From an uncultured Sulfitobacter sp. (GTDB lineage: Bacteria > Pseudomonadota > Alphaproteobacteria > Rhodobacterales > Rhodobacteraceae), in contig CALFWM010000047.1 of assembly GCA_937928635.1 (NCBI GenBank), positions 1-64,000 on the forward strand: DNA of 64,000 nucleotides, given 5' to 3'. This document shows positions 20,523 to 29,346 of this stretch, piece by piece. Position numbers and translations under genes: made by a program. The first letter of the stretch is position 1. Every line of letters starts with the position of its first letter. Below the pieces are notes generated by a model. The model worked only from the letters and a program-made list of their open reading frames with translations, made no database searches and had not been told where the DNA came from.

Positions 20523-22508
20523 TCAGACCAACTCTGCGTCGGTCATGATCTCAACCAGTGACGGGCCATCCACCGCCAGTGCCTTTTCCAACGCGGCTGC
20601 GATGTCTTCGCTCTTGCTCACCTTTGCGCCATGCCCGCCGCACAGTTTCGCAAATGCGGCAAAGGAGGGATTTTGCAAACTCGTTTCCCACACCGGCCAT
20701 TCCCCGGAGCGCTGCTCTTTGGAGATTTTCCCAAGCTCGCCGTTGTGCAACATCACATGGGTGATGTTCATGCCGTATTTGACCGCTGTGGTGAACTCCA
20801 TCGGGTATTGCCCAAAGCCCCCGTCGCCAGAAATGGAGATCACCTTGCGCCCGCGCAATGCCTCTATATCCTGGGTTGCGGCCCAGGCCCCCATACCCGC
20901 CGGAAAGCCAAAGCCGATAGAGCCCAGATACCCCGACATCAGCACCCGCTGGTTGCCTTTGGTTTCAAGGTATCGACCAAAGGAATAGGTGTTGTTGCCC
21001 ACGTCCACCGAAAATATCGCATCCTTTGGGGCCAATCGGCCAAGGGCGTCAAAAATCGCAAAGGAATGGATGCCCTTGCCATGTTCCTCGGCAAGTCGCC
21101 GGTGTTTTTCTGTGCGCCACATGTCCCAGCGGCCAGCAAGCTCAGTGATCTGATCATCCGCTTGGGCGTTGGGTTTGAAATGCGGCGTGGCGGCCGCGCA
21201 GAACGCGCCAATCTCACCCCAGACCGGCACTTTGACCTTGCCAAATTTGCCCAGCTGCATGCGGTCATAATCCACCTGGATCATGTTGCGTTTGGGCGAA
21301 ATACCGGTGTGGTTTGAAAAACTTGCACCCAGCACGATGAGGGTGTCGGCAAGGGTCATGAACCAGCTTGCAATCGGCGTGCCGGATCGGCCCAACACAC
21401 CGCCTGCATTGGGGTGAGTGTCGGGGATCAACCCTTTGGCCTTGAACGTCGTCAGCACCGGCGCACCGATCTTTTCGGCAAAAGCGATGATGTCATCCCG
21501 CGCGCCATACGCCCCGTGGCCCACAATGATCACCGGGCGTTTGGCGGCATTGATCATCTCAATCGACGCATCAATATCTGACTGCGCCGGTGTGACCTGA
21601 TAGCCCGCCACACGGCCCGCTGGCGTTGCCGCCTTTTTGGTTGAGGGCAGGGTTTGCACATCATCCGGAAAGATCAGATGCGCCACGTCCTGTTCCACAA
21701 TCGCGTTCTTGCACGCCAGTGACATTAGTTCGGCATGTTTTGAGGTGCTGAGCACGGTCTGCGAAAACTTCGTCACGGCCTGAAAGGCGGAACTCAGATC
21801 AATGTCCTGAAAGGCACCGGGGCCAAAGACCTGCGTTTGCACCTGCCCGGTCAACGCCAACACGGGCGCGCGGTCCACCTTGGCATCCCACAATCCCGTC
21901 AACAGGTTGGTGGCACCGGGCCCCGCGATGGTCAGGCAGGCCGCTGGTTTGCCCGTCAGCTTGCCATAAGCTGATGCGGCAAAGGCGGCGGCCCCTTCAT
22001 GGCGGATGCCGTAGTATTTCAGTTTCTTGTCTGCGACAGACTGGCGGATGGAATCCGACAGGCCCAGATTGGAATGGCCCACCATCCCAAAGACAGATTG
22101 CACACCCCAGTTGGTCATCGTGTCCACCATCACATCCGTAACAGTGCGTACACGCTCCGGCTCAGGTTCGATGCCGACAAAAATTGCACCATCACGGATG
22201 TCGAGCGGGAACATTTTTTGACCGTGATCTTTCACGCCACCGCCGGGAGGTTTGCCCGTCAGCGGGTCAAAATCCCATCCATGCCAGGGACAGCGGATCC
22301 AGCAGGCACCCTCGACACCCTTTTCGATGGTTCCCTCACCCAGGGGGCCGCGCTGATGCGGGCAGTGATTGTCCATCGCACTCCACTGCCCTTCAAAATG
22401 CGCAAGGCAAATGGAGGTTGTGCGCGCGGTCACTGTTTTCACCCGCCCCTCGGGCAGATCATCTACATGGGCAACTTTGATCCAGTCCAGCTTTTCAGTA
22501 TCGCTCAT
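20523..22508 (-). CDS. Rieske-ThDP fusion: N-terminal [2Fe-2S] domain on a thiamine-diphosphate enzyme
   Basis: 661 residues. Residues 8-115 are a Rieske domain: Cys49/His51 (CPH) and Cys73/His76 (CPWH). Residues 120-655 are a full three-domain ThDP enzyme of the acetolactate synthase/pyruvate oxidase type. The N-terminal catalytic Glu is in RHEGAAAFA, GPGATNLLTG follows, and the ThDP/Mg motif starts at GDGGFGQYPMEF and ends near HNGELG. The combination suggests the thiamine-bound intermediate is oxidised through the Rieske cluster, but decarboxylation with a structural Rieske domain is also possible. It is 4 bp after the Rieske-glutamate-synthase gene, with AAGGGAA before the ATG. Substrate unknown. 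Confidence 0.85.
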   Translation of the reverse strand: MSDTEKLDWIKVAHVDDLPEGRVKTVTARTTSICLAHFEGQWSAMDNHCPHQRGPLGEGTIEKGVEGACWIRCPWHGWDFDPLTGKPPGGGVKDHGQKMFPLDIRDGAIFVGIEPEPERVRTVTDVMVDTMTNWGVQSVFGMVGHSNLGLSDSIRQSVADKKLKYYGIRHEGAAAFAASAYGKLTGKPAACLTIAGPGATNLLTGLWDAKVDRAPVLALTGQVQTQVFGPGAFQDIDLSSAFQAVTKFSQTVLSTSKHAELMSLACKNAIVEQDVAHLIFPDDVQTLPSTKKAATPAGRVAGYQVTPAQSDIDASIEMINAAKRPVIIVGHGAYGARDDIIAFAEKIGAPVLTTFKAKGLIPDTHPNAGGVLGRSGTPIASWFMTLADTLIVLGASFSNHTGISPKRNMIQVDYDRMQLGKFGKVKVPVWGEIGAFCAAATPHFKPNAQADDQITELAGRWDMWRTEKHRRLAEEHGKGIHSFAIFDALGRLAPKDAIFSVDVGNNTYSFGRYLETKGNQRVLMSGYLGSIGFGFPAGMGAWAATQDIEALRGRKVISISGDGGFGQYPMEFTTAVKYGMNITHVMLHNGELGKISKEQRSGEWPVWETSLQNPSFAAFAKLCGGHGAKVSKSEDIAAALEKALAVDGPSLVEIMTDAELV

Positions 22509-22512
22509 ATGT

Positions 22513-24132
22513 TCAATTCCCTTTGTTTACGCCACCAAAGGCGACGCCAGACAGGTCGGCCATTTCTCTTTTCCAGGTCGTAAGGTCATTCACCTCAAAC
22601 CCGGACAGATGATCATGGCCACAGGCCCGCGCCATTACCTGCATCAGCTCTACCGAGGCGTTGAAGAAATTCGTCAGCCGCTCTGCTGATTTATCCACCA
22701 CCAGCCGATTCACCAGATGCGGTTTTTGCGAGGCGATGCCGACGGGGCAATTGTTGGTATGGCAGGCACGCATCGCCAGACAGCCAATCGCCTGCATGGC
22801 AGAATTGGACAGGGCAATCGCATCCGCCCCCAGCGCCAGCGCCTTGATAAAGTCAGCGGGTTTGCGCAGGCCCCCGGTGATCACCAGCGACACATCCTTG
22901 CGCCCCAGCTTGTCCAGATGCGCCCGCGCGCGGGCCAAAGCGGGTATTGTGGGCACCGAGATATTGTCGCGAAAGATGATGGGTGCCGCCCCCGTGCCGC
23001 CACCGCGCCCATCCAGAATAATGTAATCCACACCCACCGCCAAAGCGGCATCAATGTCGTTTTCAATATGCTGCGCTGAGAGTTTGTAGCCAATGGGAAT
23101 GCCGCCTGTCCGCGCACGCACCTCATCTGCAAAGGCTTTGATCTGGGCTGTGTCGGTCCAGTCGGGGAAACGTGCGGGCGAAATTGCGGGCGTGCCCGGC
23201 TCCAGCCCACGCACCTCGGCAATCTTGCCGCCAACCTTTTCACCGGGCAGATGGCCCCCTGTGCCGGTCTTGGCCCCCTGCCCCCCTTTGAAGTGAAACG
23301 CCTGTACCTTGTCGAGCTTGTCCCAGCTGAACCCGAACCGCCCGGAGGCCAGTTCATAAAAGTACCGGGAATTGGCTTCCTGTTCTTCAGGCAACATACC
23401 GCCCTCACCGGAACAAATGCCTGTGCCTGCGTCCTCTGCCCCTTTGGCCAGCGCGATTTTGGCAGGTTCTGACAGCGCACCAAAGCTCATGTCAGACACA
23501 AACAGCGGGATATCCAGCGTCAGGGGTTTCTTGGCGTTGGGCCCAATGACCACCTGCGTGCCAACAGGCGCGTCATCCAGCAGCGGTGGTTTGGCCAGTT
23601 GTGCGGTCAGCAGTTGAATATCATCCCAATCGGGCAGCTGATCGCGCGGCACGCCCATGGATTCGACCACCCCGTGATGGCCCGTGCGTTTCAACCCATG
23701 ACGCGCATAGGTATGGATCAACCCGGTATAGGGTTCCTCAGTCGTGCCATGGCTGGGGTCAGCATAAAGGCCAAGGTAGGATTTGCGAAAATAGGGTTGC
23801 GGGTTCTTTTGGGCCCAGGCTGAAATCTCATCCTCGTCCACCAGAATATCGTCACCCTCGACCCAGCTTTTGAACTTGGGCAGAGCTTCTTCGTTGTTAT
23901 AAGACGACACGCCGCTGTCCAGACGGTAATCCCAGTCATGCACCCCGCAGATCAGATTTTTGCCACGCACAAACCCATCTGACATCAGCGCTCCGCGATG
24001 CAGACAGCGGCCATAGAAAACTGAAATCTCTTCATCAAAGCGGACCACAACCAGATCAACCTCGCCCACCAGCGCATAGGTCGGGTCACGGTCTTTTAGG
24101 GTGCTGAGGGAGGCGACGGCTATTCCTGGCAT
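22513..24132 (-). CDS. Rieske-glutamate-synthase fusion: [2Fe-2S] domain on an FMN-binding GltB-like domain
   Basis: 539 residues from the ATG at 24132; the frame opens at 24186. Residues 3-90 are a Rieske domain with Cys43/His45 (CLH) and Cys62/His65 (CGVH). Residues 150-530 are the FMN barrel of glutamate synthase, with MSFGALS, GGQGAKTG, DGRGGGTGAAP, SGGLR-like ITGGLRKP and CHTNNCPVG, which supplies the [3Fe-4S] region. No glutaminase domain is present. Related stand-alone FMN domains serve in glutamate synthase, N-methylglutamate synthase and similar amidotransferases. An AAGGA lies 11 bases before 24132. It is the first gene of a two-gene unit with the Rieske-ThDP gene; the reaction is unknown. 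Confidence 0.82.
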   Translation of the reverse strand: MPGIAVASLSTLKDRDPTYALVGEVDLVVVRFDEEISVFYGRCLHRGALMSDGFVRGKNLICGVHDWDYRLDSGVSSYNNEEALPKFKSWVEGDDILVDEDEISAWAQKNPQPYFRKSYLGLYADPSHGTTEEPYTGLIHTYARHGLKRTGHHGVVESMGVPRDQLPDWDDIQLLTAQLAKPPLLDDAPVGTQVVIGPNAKKPLTLDIPLFVSDMSFGALSEPAKIALAKGAEDAGTGICSGEGGMLPEEQEANSRYFYELASGRFGFSWDKLDKVQAFHFKGGQGAKTGTGGHLPGEKVGGKIAEVRGLEPGTPAISPARFPDWTDTAQIKAFADEVRARTGGIPIGYKLSAQHIENDIDAALAVGVDYIILDGRGGGTGAAPIIFRDNISVPTIPALARARAHLDKLGRKDVSLVITGGLRKPADFIKALALGADAIALSNSAMQAIGCLAMRACHTNNCPVGIASQKPHLVNRLVVDKSAERLTNFFNASVELMQVMARACGHDHLSGFEVNDLTTWKREMADLSGVAFGGVNKGN

Positions 24133-24435
24133 TGCGCTTGGTATCCTTGAGCGTGATATGACGTGTCTGAGCGGGCGCGTCAGCACAAATGTACGTTGAA
24201 TGATCCGTACAAAACAGCATGCCCCCGACGGGTTTCATGCGACCATAGCCAAACCACAGAGCGAGAAAAGCACCAAATTTCGTGACCTTGCAAACACGCG
24301 CCGGATCGCGCCAGGTATTCTTTGGCGATACACACGGGTTTGGCAGATCACTTTCCAATCCTTCATGGGTTGCATCGCACAAGCCGCACCCGGATGAAAT
24401 GCGACAGTGCCCCACAGCGTAAAATCAAACGGGGC
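24133..24435. other. 303-bp intergenic region upstream of the Rieske operon
   Basis: It lies between the stop of the FAD oxidoreductase gene and the start of the Rieske-glutamate-synthase gene on the same strand. No gene with a Shine-Dalgarno is seen, and short frames here look like chance. It probably holds the promoter of the two-gene Rieske unit; I could not pick a convincing -35/-10 or a terminator. Confidence 0.45.
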
Positions 24436-25749
24436 CTATCGCCCCACGCGGGTCTCCAGATAATCCAGGAACTTCATAAACCGCACCACGGTGCCCAGCC
24501 CCATCCGTTGCACGGTCTGAAACGGCATGTCCCGGATCGCTGAGGTTGGAAAAGCCAGCGCATCCGCCGCCTTGCCCAGCACCCGCTCTGCCATCACCCG
24601 GCCCATGACATGCGACATCGCCACGCCGCGCCCGTTATAGCCCAAGCCCACCAACAAACCCTTCTGGGGTTCGTGCAGATGCGGCAGGTGGTCCTCCGTG
24701 ATCGCAATGCGACCCCCCCAGCGGTGCGTCCATGTCACGCCCTTGAGCTGTGGGAACACGCGTTCTGCGTCTTGTTTCAGCCACTTGAAACCACCGATCT
24801 GACCATCAGCCAGCTCTTTGCCGTGGCCGCCATACACCAGCCGATTGCCCGGTTCGCGCCGTGCGTACATGATCACACGCCGACTGTCCGAAATCGTATG
24901 GCCCTCTGGCAAAATTTCGTTGATCAGGTCATCAGGCAGGGGTTGCGTCACCATCTGCACCGGATGGACCGGCAACACGGATTTATCAAGTTTGGGGATC
25001 AGACGATCCGTATAGCCATTTGTGGCCACAATCACCCAATCAGAGCGCACCTGCCCCAGCGCGGTCTTGGCAATCCACTTGCCCTCCTGCCTGTCCAGCG
25101 CGGTCACCGCAGACCCGCCGTGGATAACAACACCGCGCTGCTTGGCGGCCTGCGCCAGCCCCAGTGAGAGCGACAGCGGCTGCACCGCACCACCGCGCGG
25201 TGTTACCACGCCAGCGCTATAGACCTGTGAGCCCGACAGCCGGGTGACCTCCTCCTGCCCGATCACCTCCATACCTGCACCATGGGCGTTCCAGGCCGCA
25301 ACGCCCTCCTCCGCCTGACGGCGCGCACGTGCGTTATGCAGCACCCGCAACCAACCGTTTTGGCGCGCCTGACAGTCGATTTGATAGGTTTTGATCAATT
25401 CAAACACTTCGTCAGCGGAATTGAGTGATGCCTCTGTCAGACGTTCAAAATAGGTCGTGCCCAACATCTTTTGCAGATTGGACGGCGTGTTGAAGGGCAG
25501 CATCGGGTTGACCTGTCCACCACTGCGCCCGGACGCGCCGTACGCCACATCGCCGGCATCCAGCACCGTGACACGCGTGCCCGCCTCTGCCAGAAAAAGC
25601 GCCGCGCGCAGGCCGGTAAAACCAGCCCCGATGATGGTCACATCACTTTCCACGCGCTCAATCAACGGCGGGTGCAGGGTGCCCTCCGGTGCCGTATCCG
25701 CCCAGAACGGTTTGAACCCGGCGGCATTCGCAGTCATCTGAATGTTCAT
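24436..25749 (-). CDS. FAD-dependent amine/amino-acid oxidoreductase (PuuB/DadA-like)
   Basis: A 437-residue DAO-family flavoprotein. The dinucleotide motif is TIIGAGFTGLRAALFLAEAG near residues 38-57, YGASGRSGGQ follows, and the C-terminal LVGLGYNGRGVAMS closes the FAD site. This layout is typical of gamma-glutamylputrescine oxidase and sarcosine/glycine oxidase-like enzymes, so oxidation of a secondary or primary amine is likely. GAGG lies 6 bases before the ATG at 25749, shorter than the open frame to 25782. It is divergent from the racemase-like gene at 25881, and the neighbouring ABC transporter is of the polyamine type. Confidence 0.82.
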   Translation of the reverse strand: MNIQMTANAAGFKPFWADTAPEGTLHPPLIERVESDVTIIGAGFTGLRAALFLAEAGTRVTVLDAGDVAYGASGRSGGQVNPMLPFNTPSNLQKMLGTTYFERLTEASLNSADEVFELIKTYQIDCQARQNGWLRVLHNARARRQAEEGVAAWNAHGAGMEVIGQEEVTRLSGSQVYSAGVVTPRGGAVQPLSLSLGLAQAAKQRGVVIHGGSAVTALDRQEGKWIAKTALGQVRSDWVIVATNGYTDRLIPKLDKSVLPVHPVQMVTQPLPDDLINEILPEGHTISDSRRVIMYARREPGNRLVYGGHGKELADGQIGGFKWLKQDAERVFPQLKGVTWTHRWGGRIAITEDHLPHLHEPQKGLLVGLGYNGRGVAMSHVMGRVMAERVLGKAADALAFPTSAIRDMPFQTVQRMGLGTVVRFMKFLDYLETRVGR

Positions 25750-25880
25750 TGGGGGCCTCGCCGTCTGGTTGGTTTCCCCCACCTCTACTCAAAACCTCAC
25801 AGGCGTCAATTGCCTGTGTTGCCCTTGCCATGCCTGTCAGGCTGGGGCCTACTCCGGGCAGGCAACACCCCGAGGCGACG

Positions 25881-26588
25881 ATGACCCATTTTGACTACAC
25901 ACTGGAAGGCCCTATCGGCACCCGTGCCACGCTGGGGCTGGTGGTGTTGCAGACGGATGAAACCATTGAACACGACTTTCGCACGGTCTTTGGCCAGCCC
26001 GGGGTCAGCCTTTATGTAACGCGGGTGCCCAGTGGTGCGGATGTCACCACTGACACGCTTGGGGCCATGTCGCGCGCCTTGCCTGCAGCCGCCGCCCTGC
26101 TGCCCCCGGAACTGGACTATGATGTGGTGGGCTATGGCTGTACCTCTGGCACGGCTGTGATAGGGCAGGATATGATCGCACGTCAGGTGCGCAATGGCTG
26201 CCGCACCACCCATGTAAGCGAACCGCTGAGTGCCCTGGTTGCCCTGTGCGCCGCGCGTGGCGTATCCCGGTTGGCGTTTCTGTCCCCTTACATCGAAAGC
26301 GTCAGCCAGACCCTGCGCGATGCCCTGAAGGCGCGCGGCGTGGCGACGCCGGTTTTTGGATCTTTCAATGAAGCGGTTGAAACCAAGGTCGCCAAAATTT
26401 CAAAACGCTCGCTTTATGAGGCGGCCATGGCGCTGGGAGCATCGGATGATGTTGAGGCCGTGTTTTTGTCCTGCACCAACCTGCGCACCTTTGAGGTCAT
26501 TCCAGAGATCGAACGGGATTTGGGCAAGCCTGTGTTCTCCTCCAATCAGGCACTGGCCTGGCACATGGGGCACCTGGCGGGGCTATAG
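25881..26588 (+). CDS. Asp/Glu racemase / maleate isomerase family protein
   Basis: A 235-residue protein of the aspartate-glutamate racemase superfamily, in the maleate isomerase/arylmalonate decarboxylase branch. The two catalytic cysteines are in YGCTSGT (near residue 88) and LSCTNLR (near residue 195). EutA of ectoine degradation clusters belongs to the same branch, which matters because an ectoine-hydrolase-like gene is near. GAGG precedes the ATG at 25881; the longer frame from 25749 lacks support. Function here is inferred from family only. Confidence 0.75.
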   Translation: MTHFDYTLEGPIGTRATLGLVVLQTDETIEHDFRTVFGQPGVSLYVTRVPSGADVTTDTLGAMSRALPAAAALLPPELDYDVVGYGCTSGTAVIGQDMIARQVRNGCRTTHVSEPLSALVALCAARGVSRLAFLSPYIESVSQTLRDALKARGVATPVFGSFNEAVETKVAKISKRSLYEAAMALGASDDVEAVFLSCTNLRTFEVIPEIERDLGKPVFSSNQALAWHMGHLAGL

Positions 26589-26598
26589 CCCAGGGCAC

Positions 26599-26620
26599 GG
26601 TGGGCCAAGGCCCCCCTTAC
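26599..26620 (-). repeat. Palindromic intergenic repeat, copy 2
   Basis: GGTGGGCC-AA-GGCCCCCC then CTTAC, i.e. the repeat read on the minus strand with one mismatch in the stem. It lies between two convergent stops (26588 and 26623). Confidence 0.65.
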
Positions 26621-26622
26621 GA

Positions 26623-27780
26623 TCAGGCCAGTTTTGGACCCAGGCGCGCAAGCATCTCAACACATTCTTGCAACTGACTGATTTCAAGGTATTCATCGGG
26701 CTTGTGCGCCTGTTCAATCGAACCGGGCCCGCAGACCAATGCCGCCATCCCCAGCGACTGAAAAATCCCTGCCTCTGTCCCAAAGGACACCAGATCTTTG
26801 CCGTTGGCCCCGGTCAGCGCCATGACCAGATCACGCGCCGCATTGTCGGCCATGGGGGTCAGGCCGACCACTTCGCCAATGACCTGCGTGTCGATGTTGG
26901 CCTCTGGCCAGACACTGCGCATCTGCGGCAGCAGCACCTCTGCGACGTAGCTGGCCAGCTCCGCTTTGACAAAATCCGCGTCACTTTCCTGCACCGGGCG
27001 CATTTCCCAATCGAGCCGCGCTTTACCGGGGATCACGTTATGCGCCACACCGCCGTGCAAGGCCCCAACCGACAGGGTTGTATGCGGCGGGGTAAAGGCA
27101 CTGTCCTCGGGCGCGCGGGTCTTGAGCGTCTCACGCAGCTCCAGCAACCGCGAGACATAACGCACGGAATATTCAACGGCGTTCACGCCCTGATCGGGCA
27201 GTGATCCATGCCCCTCGCGCCCGGTGAAATGGGTAGAATATTCGTAACACCCCTTGTGCCCCTCAATCAGCTGCATGTTGGTGGGTTCACCGATGATCGC
27301 CATGGCGGGGGTGTCATCCCGTTTGGCCAGCTCTTCGATCAGTGCCTGCGCGCCAAGACAGCCGGATTCCTCATCATGGGTAAAGGCAAAATGCAGTGGC
27401 CGCCCCGTTGCCTGTGCCGCAAGATCGGGGGCCAGCGCGATGCAGGCGGCGATAAACCCCTTCATGTCACAACTGCCCCGGCCAAACAATTTGCCGTCCC
27501 GGCGGATCATTTCAAACGGGTCCGCGCTCCAGTCCTGATCCGTGACAGGCACCACATCGGTGTGCCCGGCCAGCAATATCCCACCTGCACGTTCCGGCCC
27601 CAAAGTGGCGTAAAGATTGGCCTTTTGCCCGCTTTCATCGTGATAAAGGTCAACCCGCGCGCCAAGGTCCTGCAACCGACTGGCCAGATCATCAATCATC
27701 GCCAGATTGCTGTCAGGCGAGATTGTCGGGTAGGCAATCAACTCTGACAGGATGTCGATGCTACATTCAAGGTGGCTCAT
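26623..27780 (-). CDS. argE: M20-family deacetylase, acetylornithine-deacetylase-like
   Basis: A 385-residue zinc hydrolase of the ArgE/DapE/CPG2 family. Metal and catalytic motifs are visible: GHTDVVPV, GRGSCDMKG, THDEESGCLGA and IIGEPTNM. FGTEAGIF and the C-terminal QAHKPDEYLE complete the site. ArgE removes acetyl from N-acetylornithine, but here the gene lies 5 bp after an ectoine-hydrolase-like gene, so an N-acetylated diamino acid such as N-acetyl-diaminobutyrate is an equally good substrate. That reading is inference from context. Confidence 0.85.
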   Translation of the reverse strand: MSHLECSIDILSELIAYPTISPDSNLAMIDDLASRLQDLGARVDLYHDESGQKANLYATLGPERAGGILLAGHTDVVPVTDQDWSADPFEMIRRDGKLFGRGSCDMKGFIAACIALAPDLAAQATGRPLHFAFTHDEESGCLGAQALIEELAKRDDTPAMAIIGEPTNMQLIEGHKGCYEYSTHFTGREGHGSLPDQGVNAVEYSVRYVSRLLELRETLKTRAPEDSAFTPPHTTLSVGALHGGVAHNVIPGKARLDWEMRPVQESDADFVKAELASYVAEVLLPQMRSVWPEANIDTQVIGEVVGLTPMADNAARDLVMALTGANGKDLVSFGTEAGIFQSLGMAALVCGPGSIEQAHKPDEYLEISQLQECVEMLARLGPKLA

Positions 27781-27785
27781 AACTA

Positions 27786-28973
27786 TCAGTCTTTTATAAA
27801 CAATTTACGCTCGATAGAACAGAAGGGCTCCGCCGGGCCATCCTCACGGATCAGGATGCTTTCGGTAATTTCCAGCCCCCAATCGTCCATCCAAAGCCCG
27901 GGCATGAAATGAAAGGTCATGCCCGGTTGCAGCACAGAGGTATCATCAGGGCGCAGGGACATCGTACGCTCGCCCCAGTCCGGCGGGTAGGACAGCCCAA
28001 TCGGATAGCCACAGCGCGCGCCGCGATCTATGCCCGCCGCCTCCATGACATCGCCCAGCGCATTGGCAATATCACAGGTGCGATTGCCCGCGCGCGCGAC
28101 GTTTAGACCCGCCTCCAGCCCCTCAATCAACGCGGCCTCCCCGCGTTTGATGTGATCCGGCGGTGTGCCCAGAAAGACCGAGCGTGACAGCGGCGCGTGA
28201 TAGCGCCGGTAACATCCCGCCAGTTCAAAAAACGTGACCTCGCCGCGTTTCATCTCCACCCCATTCCAGGTCAGATGTGGCGCGGCGGCATCGGTGCCCG
28301 ACGGCATCAACGGCACGATGGCCGGATAATCCCCCCAGTGTTCATCCACCCCTACAACACCTGCGGCCATGATCTGTGCGGCCAGTTCATTCTTGCGCAT
28401 GCCGGGTTCGGCCTTTTCAATTGCAAGGCGGGTGATTTTCTCCGAGATGGATGCAGCGCGGCGCATGAGTGTGATTTCTTCTGCGGATTTTACGGCACGT
28501 TGCCAGTTTACAAGTGCGGTGGCATCGACCAGTTCCGCACCCGGCAGGGAGGTGAGGAGCGTCGTGTAAGCCTTTGCTGAAAAGTAATAATTATCCATCT
28601 CTACGCCAACGCGCCCCGTAGCCAACCCGCGTGCTGCCAACTTTTCTGCCAGATCCTGCATCGAGTGGCGCTCAGTGGACTGCACAAAATGGTCGAGATA
28701 AAATTCCACCTCCGTGACAGCGCGATCAACCGTGCGCAGCGCACCATTGCTATCTTGCCGGCGGCCCCACCAGAACGGCGTGCCCTCAAGCGGCACAACC
28801 ACGGCCTGATGCACATAGAATGACCAACCGTCATAGCCGGTCAGCCAGTTCTGGTTCGACGGGTCCGTGGCGATCAGCACGTCTATCCCCGCCTGTGCCA
28901 TGGCTGCGCGCGTCAGGGTCAGACGACGGGCATATTCACCTGCACTAAACGGCATTTGGGGAGGTTGGGGCAT
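27786..28973 (-). CDS. Ectoine-hydrolase-like M24-fold protein (DoeA/EutD type)
   Basis: 395 residues with the creatinase N-domain and the pita-bread M24 fold. The usual metal ligands are not conserved: where M24 peptidases have an Asp in the VxxDxG strand and a second Asp before TRT, this has TFFELAG and APLSRSV. Loss of metal ligands fits creatinase and the ectoine hydrolases rather than prolidase. LTGYDGWSFYV near residue 45 also looks like DoeA. AAGGA lies 7 bases before 28973, better than the ATG at 29018. It probably opens a ring or amidine-like bond; ectoine is the best guess. Confidence 0.75.
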   Translation of the reverse strand: MPQPPQMPFSAGEYARRLTLTRAAMAQAGIDVLIATDPSNQNWLTGYDGWSFYVHQAVVVPLEGTPFWWGRRQDSNGALRTVDRAVTEVEFYLDHFVQSTERHSMQDLAEKLAARGLATGRVGVEMDNYYFSAKAYTTLLTSLPGAELVDATALVNWQRAVKSAEEITLMRRAASISEKITRLAIEKAEPGMRKNELAAQIMAAGVVGVDEHWGDYPAIVPLMPSGTDAAAPHLTWNGVEMKRGEVTFFELAGCYRRYHAPLSRSVFLGTPPDHIKRGEAALIEGLEAGLNVARAGNRTCDIANALGDVMEAAGIDRGARCGYPIGLSYPPDWGERTMSLRPDDTSVLQPGMTFHFMPGLWMDDWGLEITESILIREDGPAEPFCSIERKLFIKD

Positions 28974-29286
28974 CGCGGCGTCCTTATCCGTCAATTTGAT
29001 AGGGGGAGGTTCAGCCATCCTGGCAAAAATCTCAAACGAAATATCGCGCGCGGCACAGCCGTGTCAGCACATCGGATGCGGGACAAAACCATGCAGGCGG
29101 ACGGCAGATCAATCAGGCGAAAGGGCCCAATAGCAGCACCACTTTCCCCTTCAAGCCTGCGGCAAACAGGTTTCACTGAAACATGCCGCTTTTTTGAGGC
29201 CAAACGCCCGGTGATCTGACGCAAATTGGACCATGTGACCCGCGATCAAAAGTTATACTTTGAATGGTTGCAATGGGGCTTATGGC
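28974..29286. other. Intergenic region between divergent DoeA-like and ABC-transporter operons
   Basis: About 310 bp with no supported gene. The right part (29220-29286) is AT-richer than its surroundings and probably carries the promoter of the rightward transporter operon; the left part should carry that of the DoeA-like/deacetylase operon. No regulator gene lies next to it. Confidence 0.4.
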
Positions 29287-29342
29287 GTGTATTGTTCCTC
29301 CACTAACCTGCCAAAAAGGTAGGAAATACACCTGGGGAGGTG
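29287..29342 (+). promoter_or_regulatory. Structured leader before the transporter operon; Shine-Dalgarno in a hairpin
   Basis: GTGTATT (29287-29293) pairs with AATACAC (29325-29331), and TCCT/AGGA extend this stem after a 2-nt bulge. Inside, CCTGCC-AAAAA-GGTAGG (29307-29323) can form instead. CACCT-GGGG-AGGTG (29329-29342) encloses the Shine-Dalgarno GGAGGTG. The hairpins overlap, so they compete. This resembles a translational on/off leader; no known riboswitch class is recognised. Confidence 0.45.
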
Positions 29343-29346
29343 AAGA

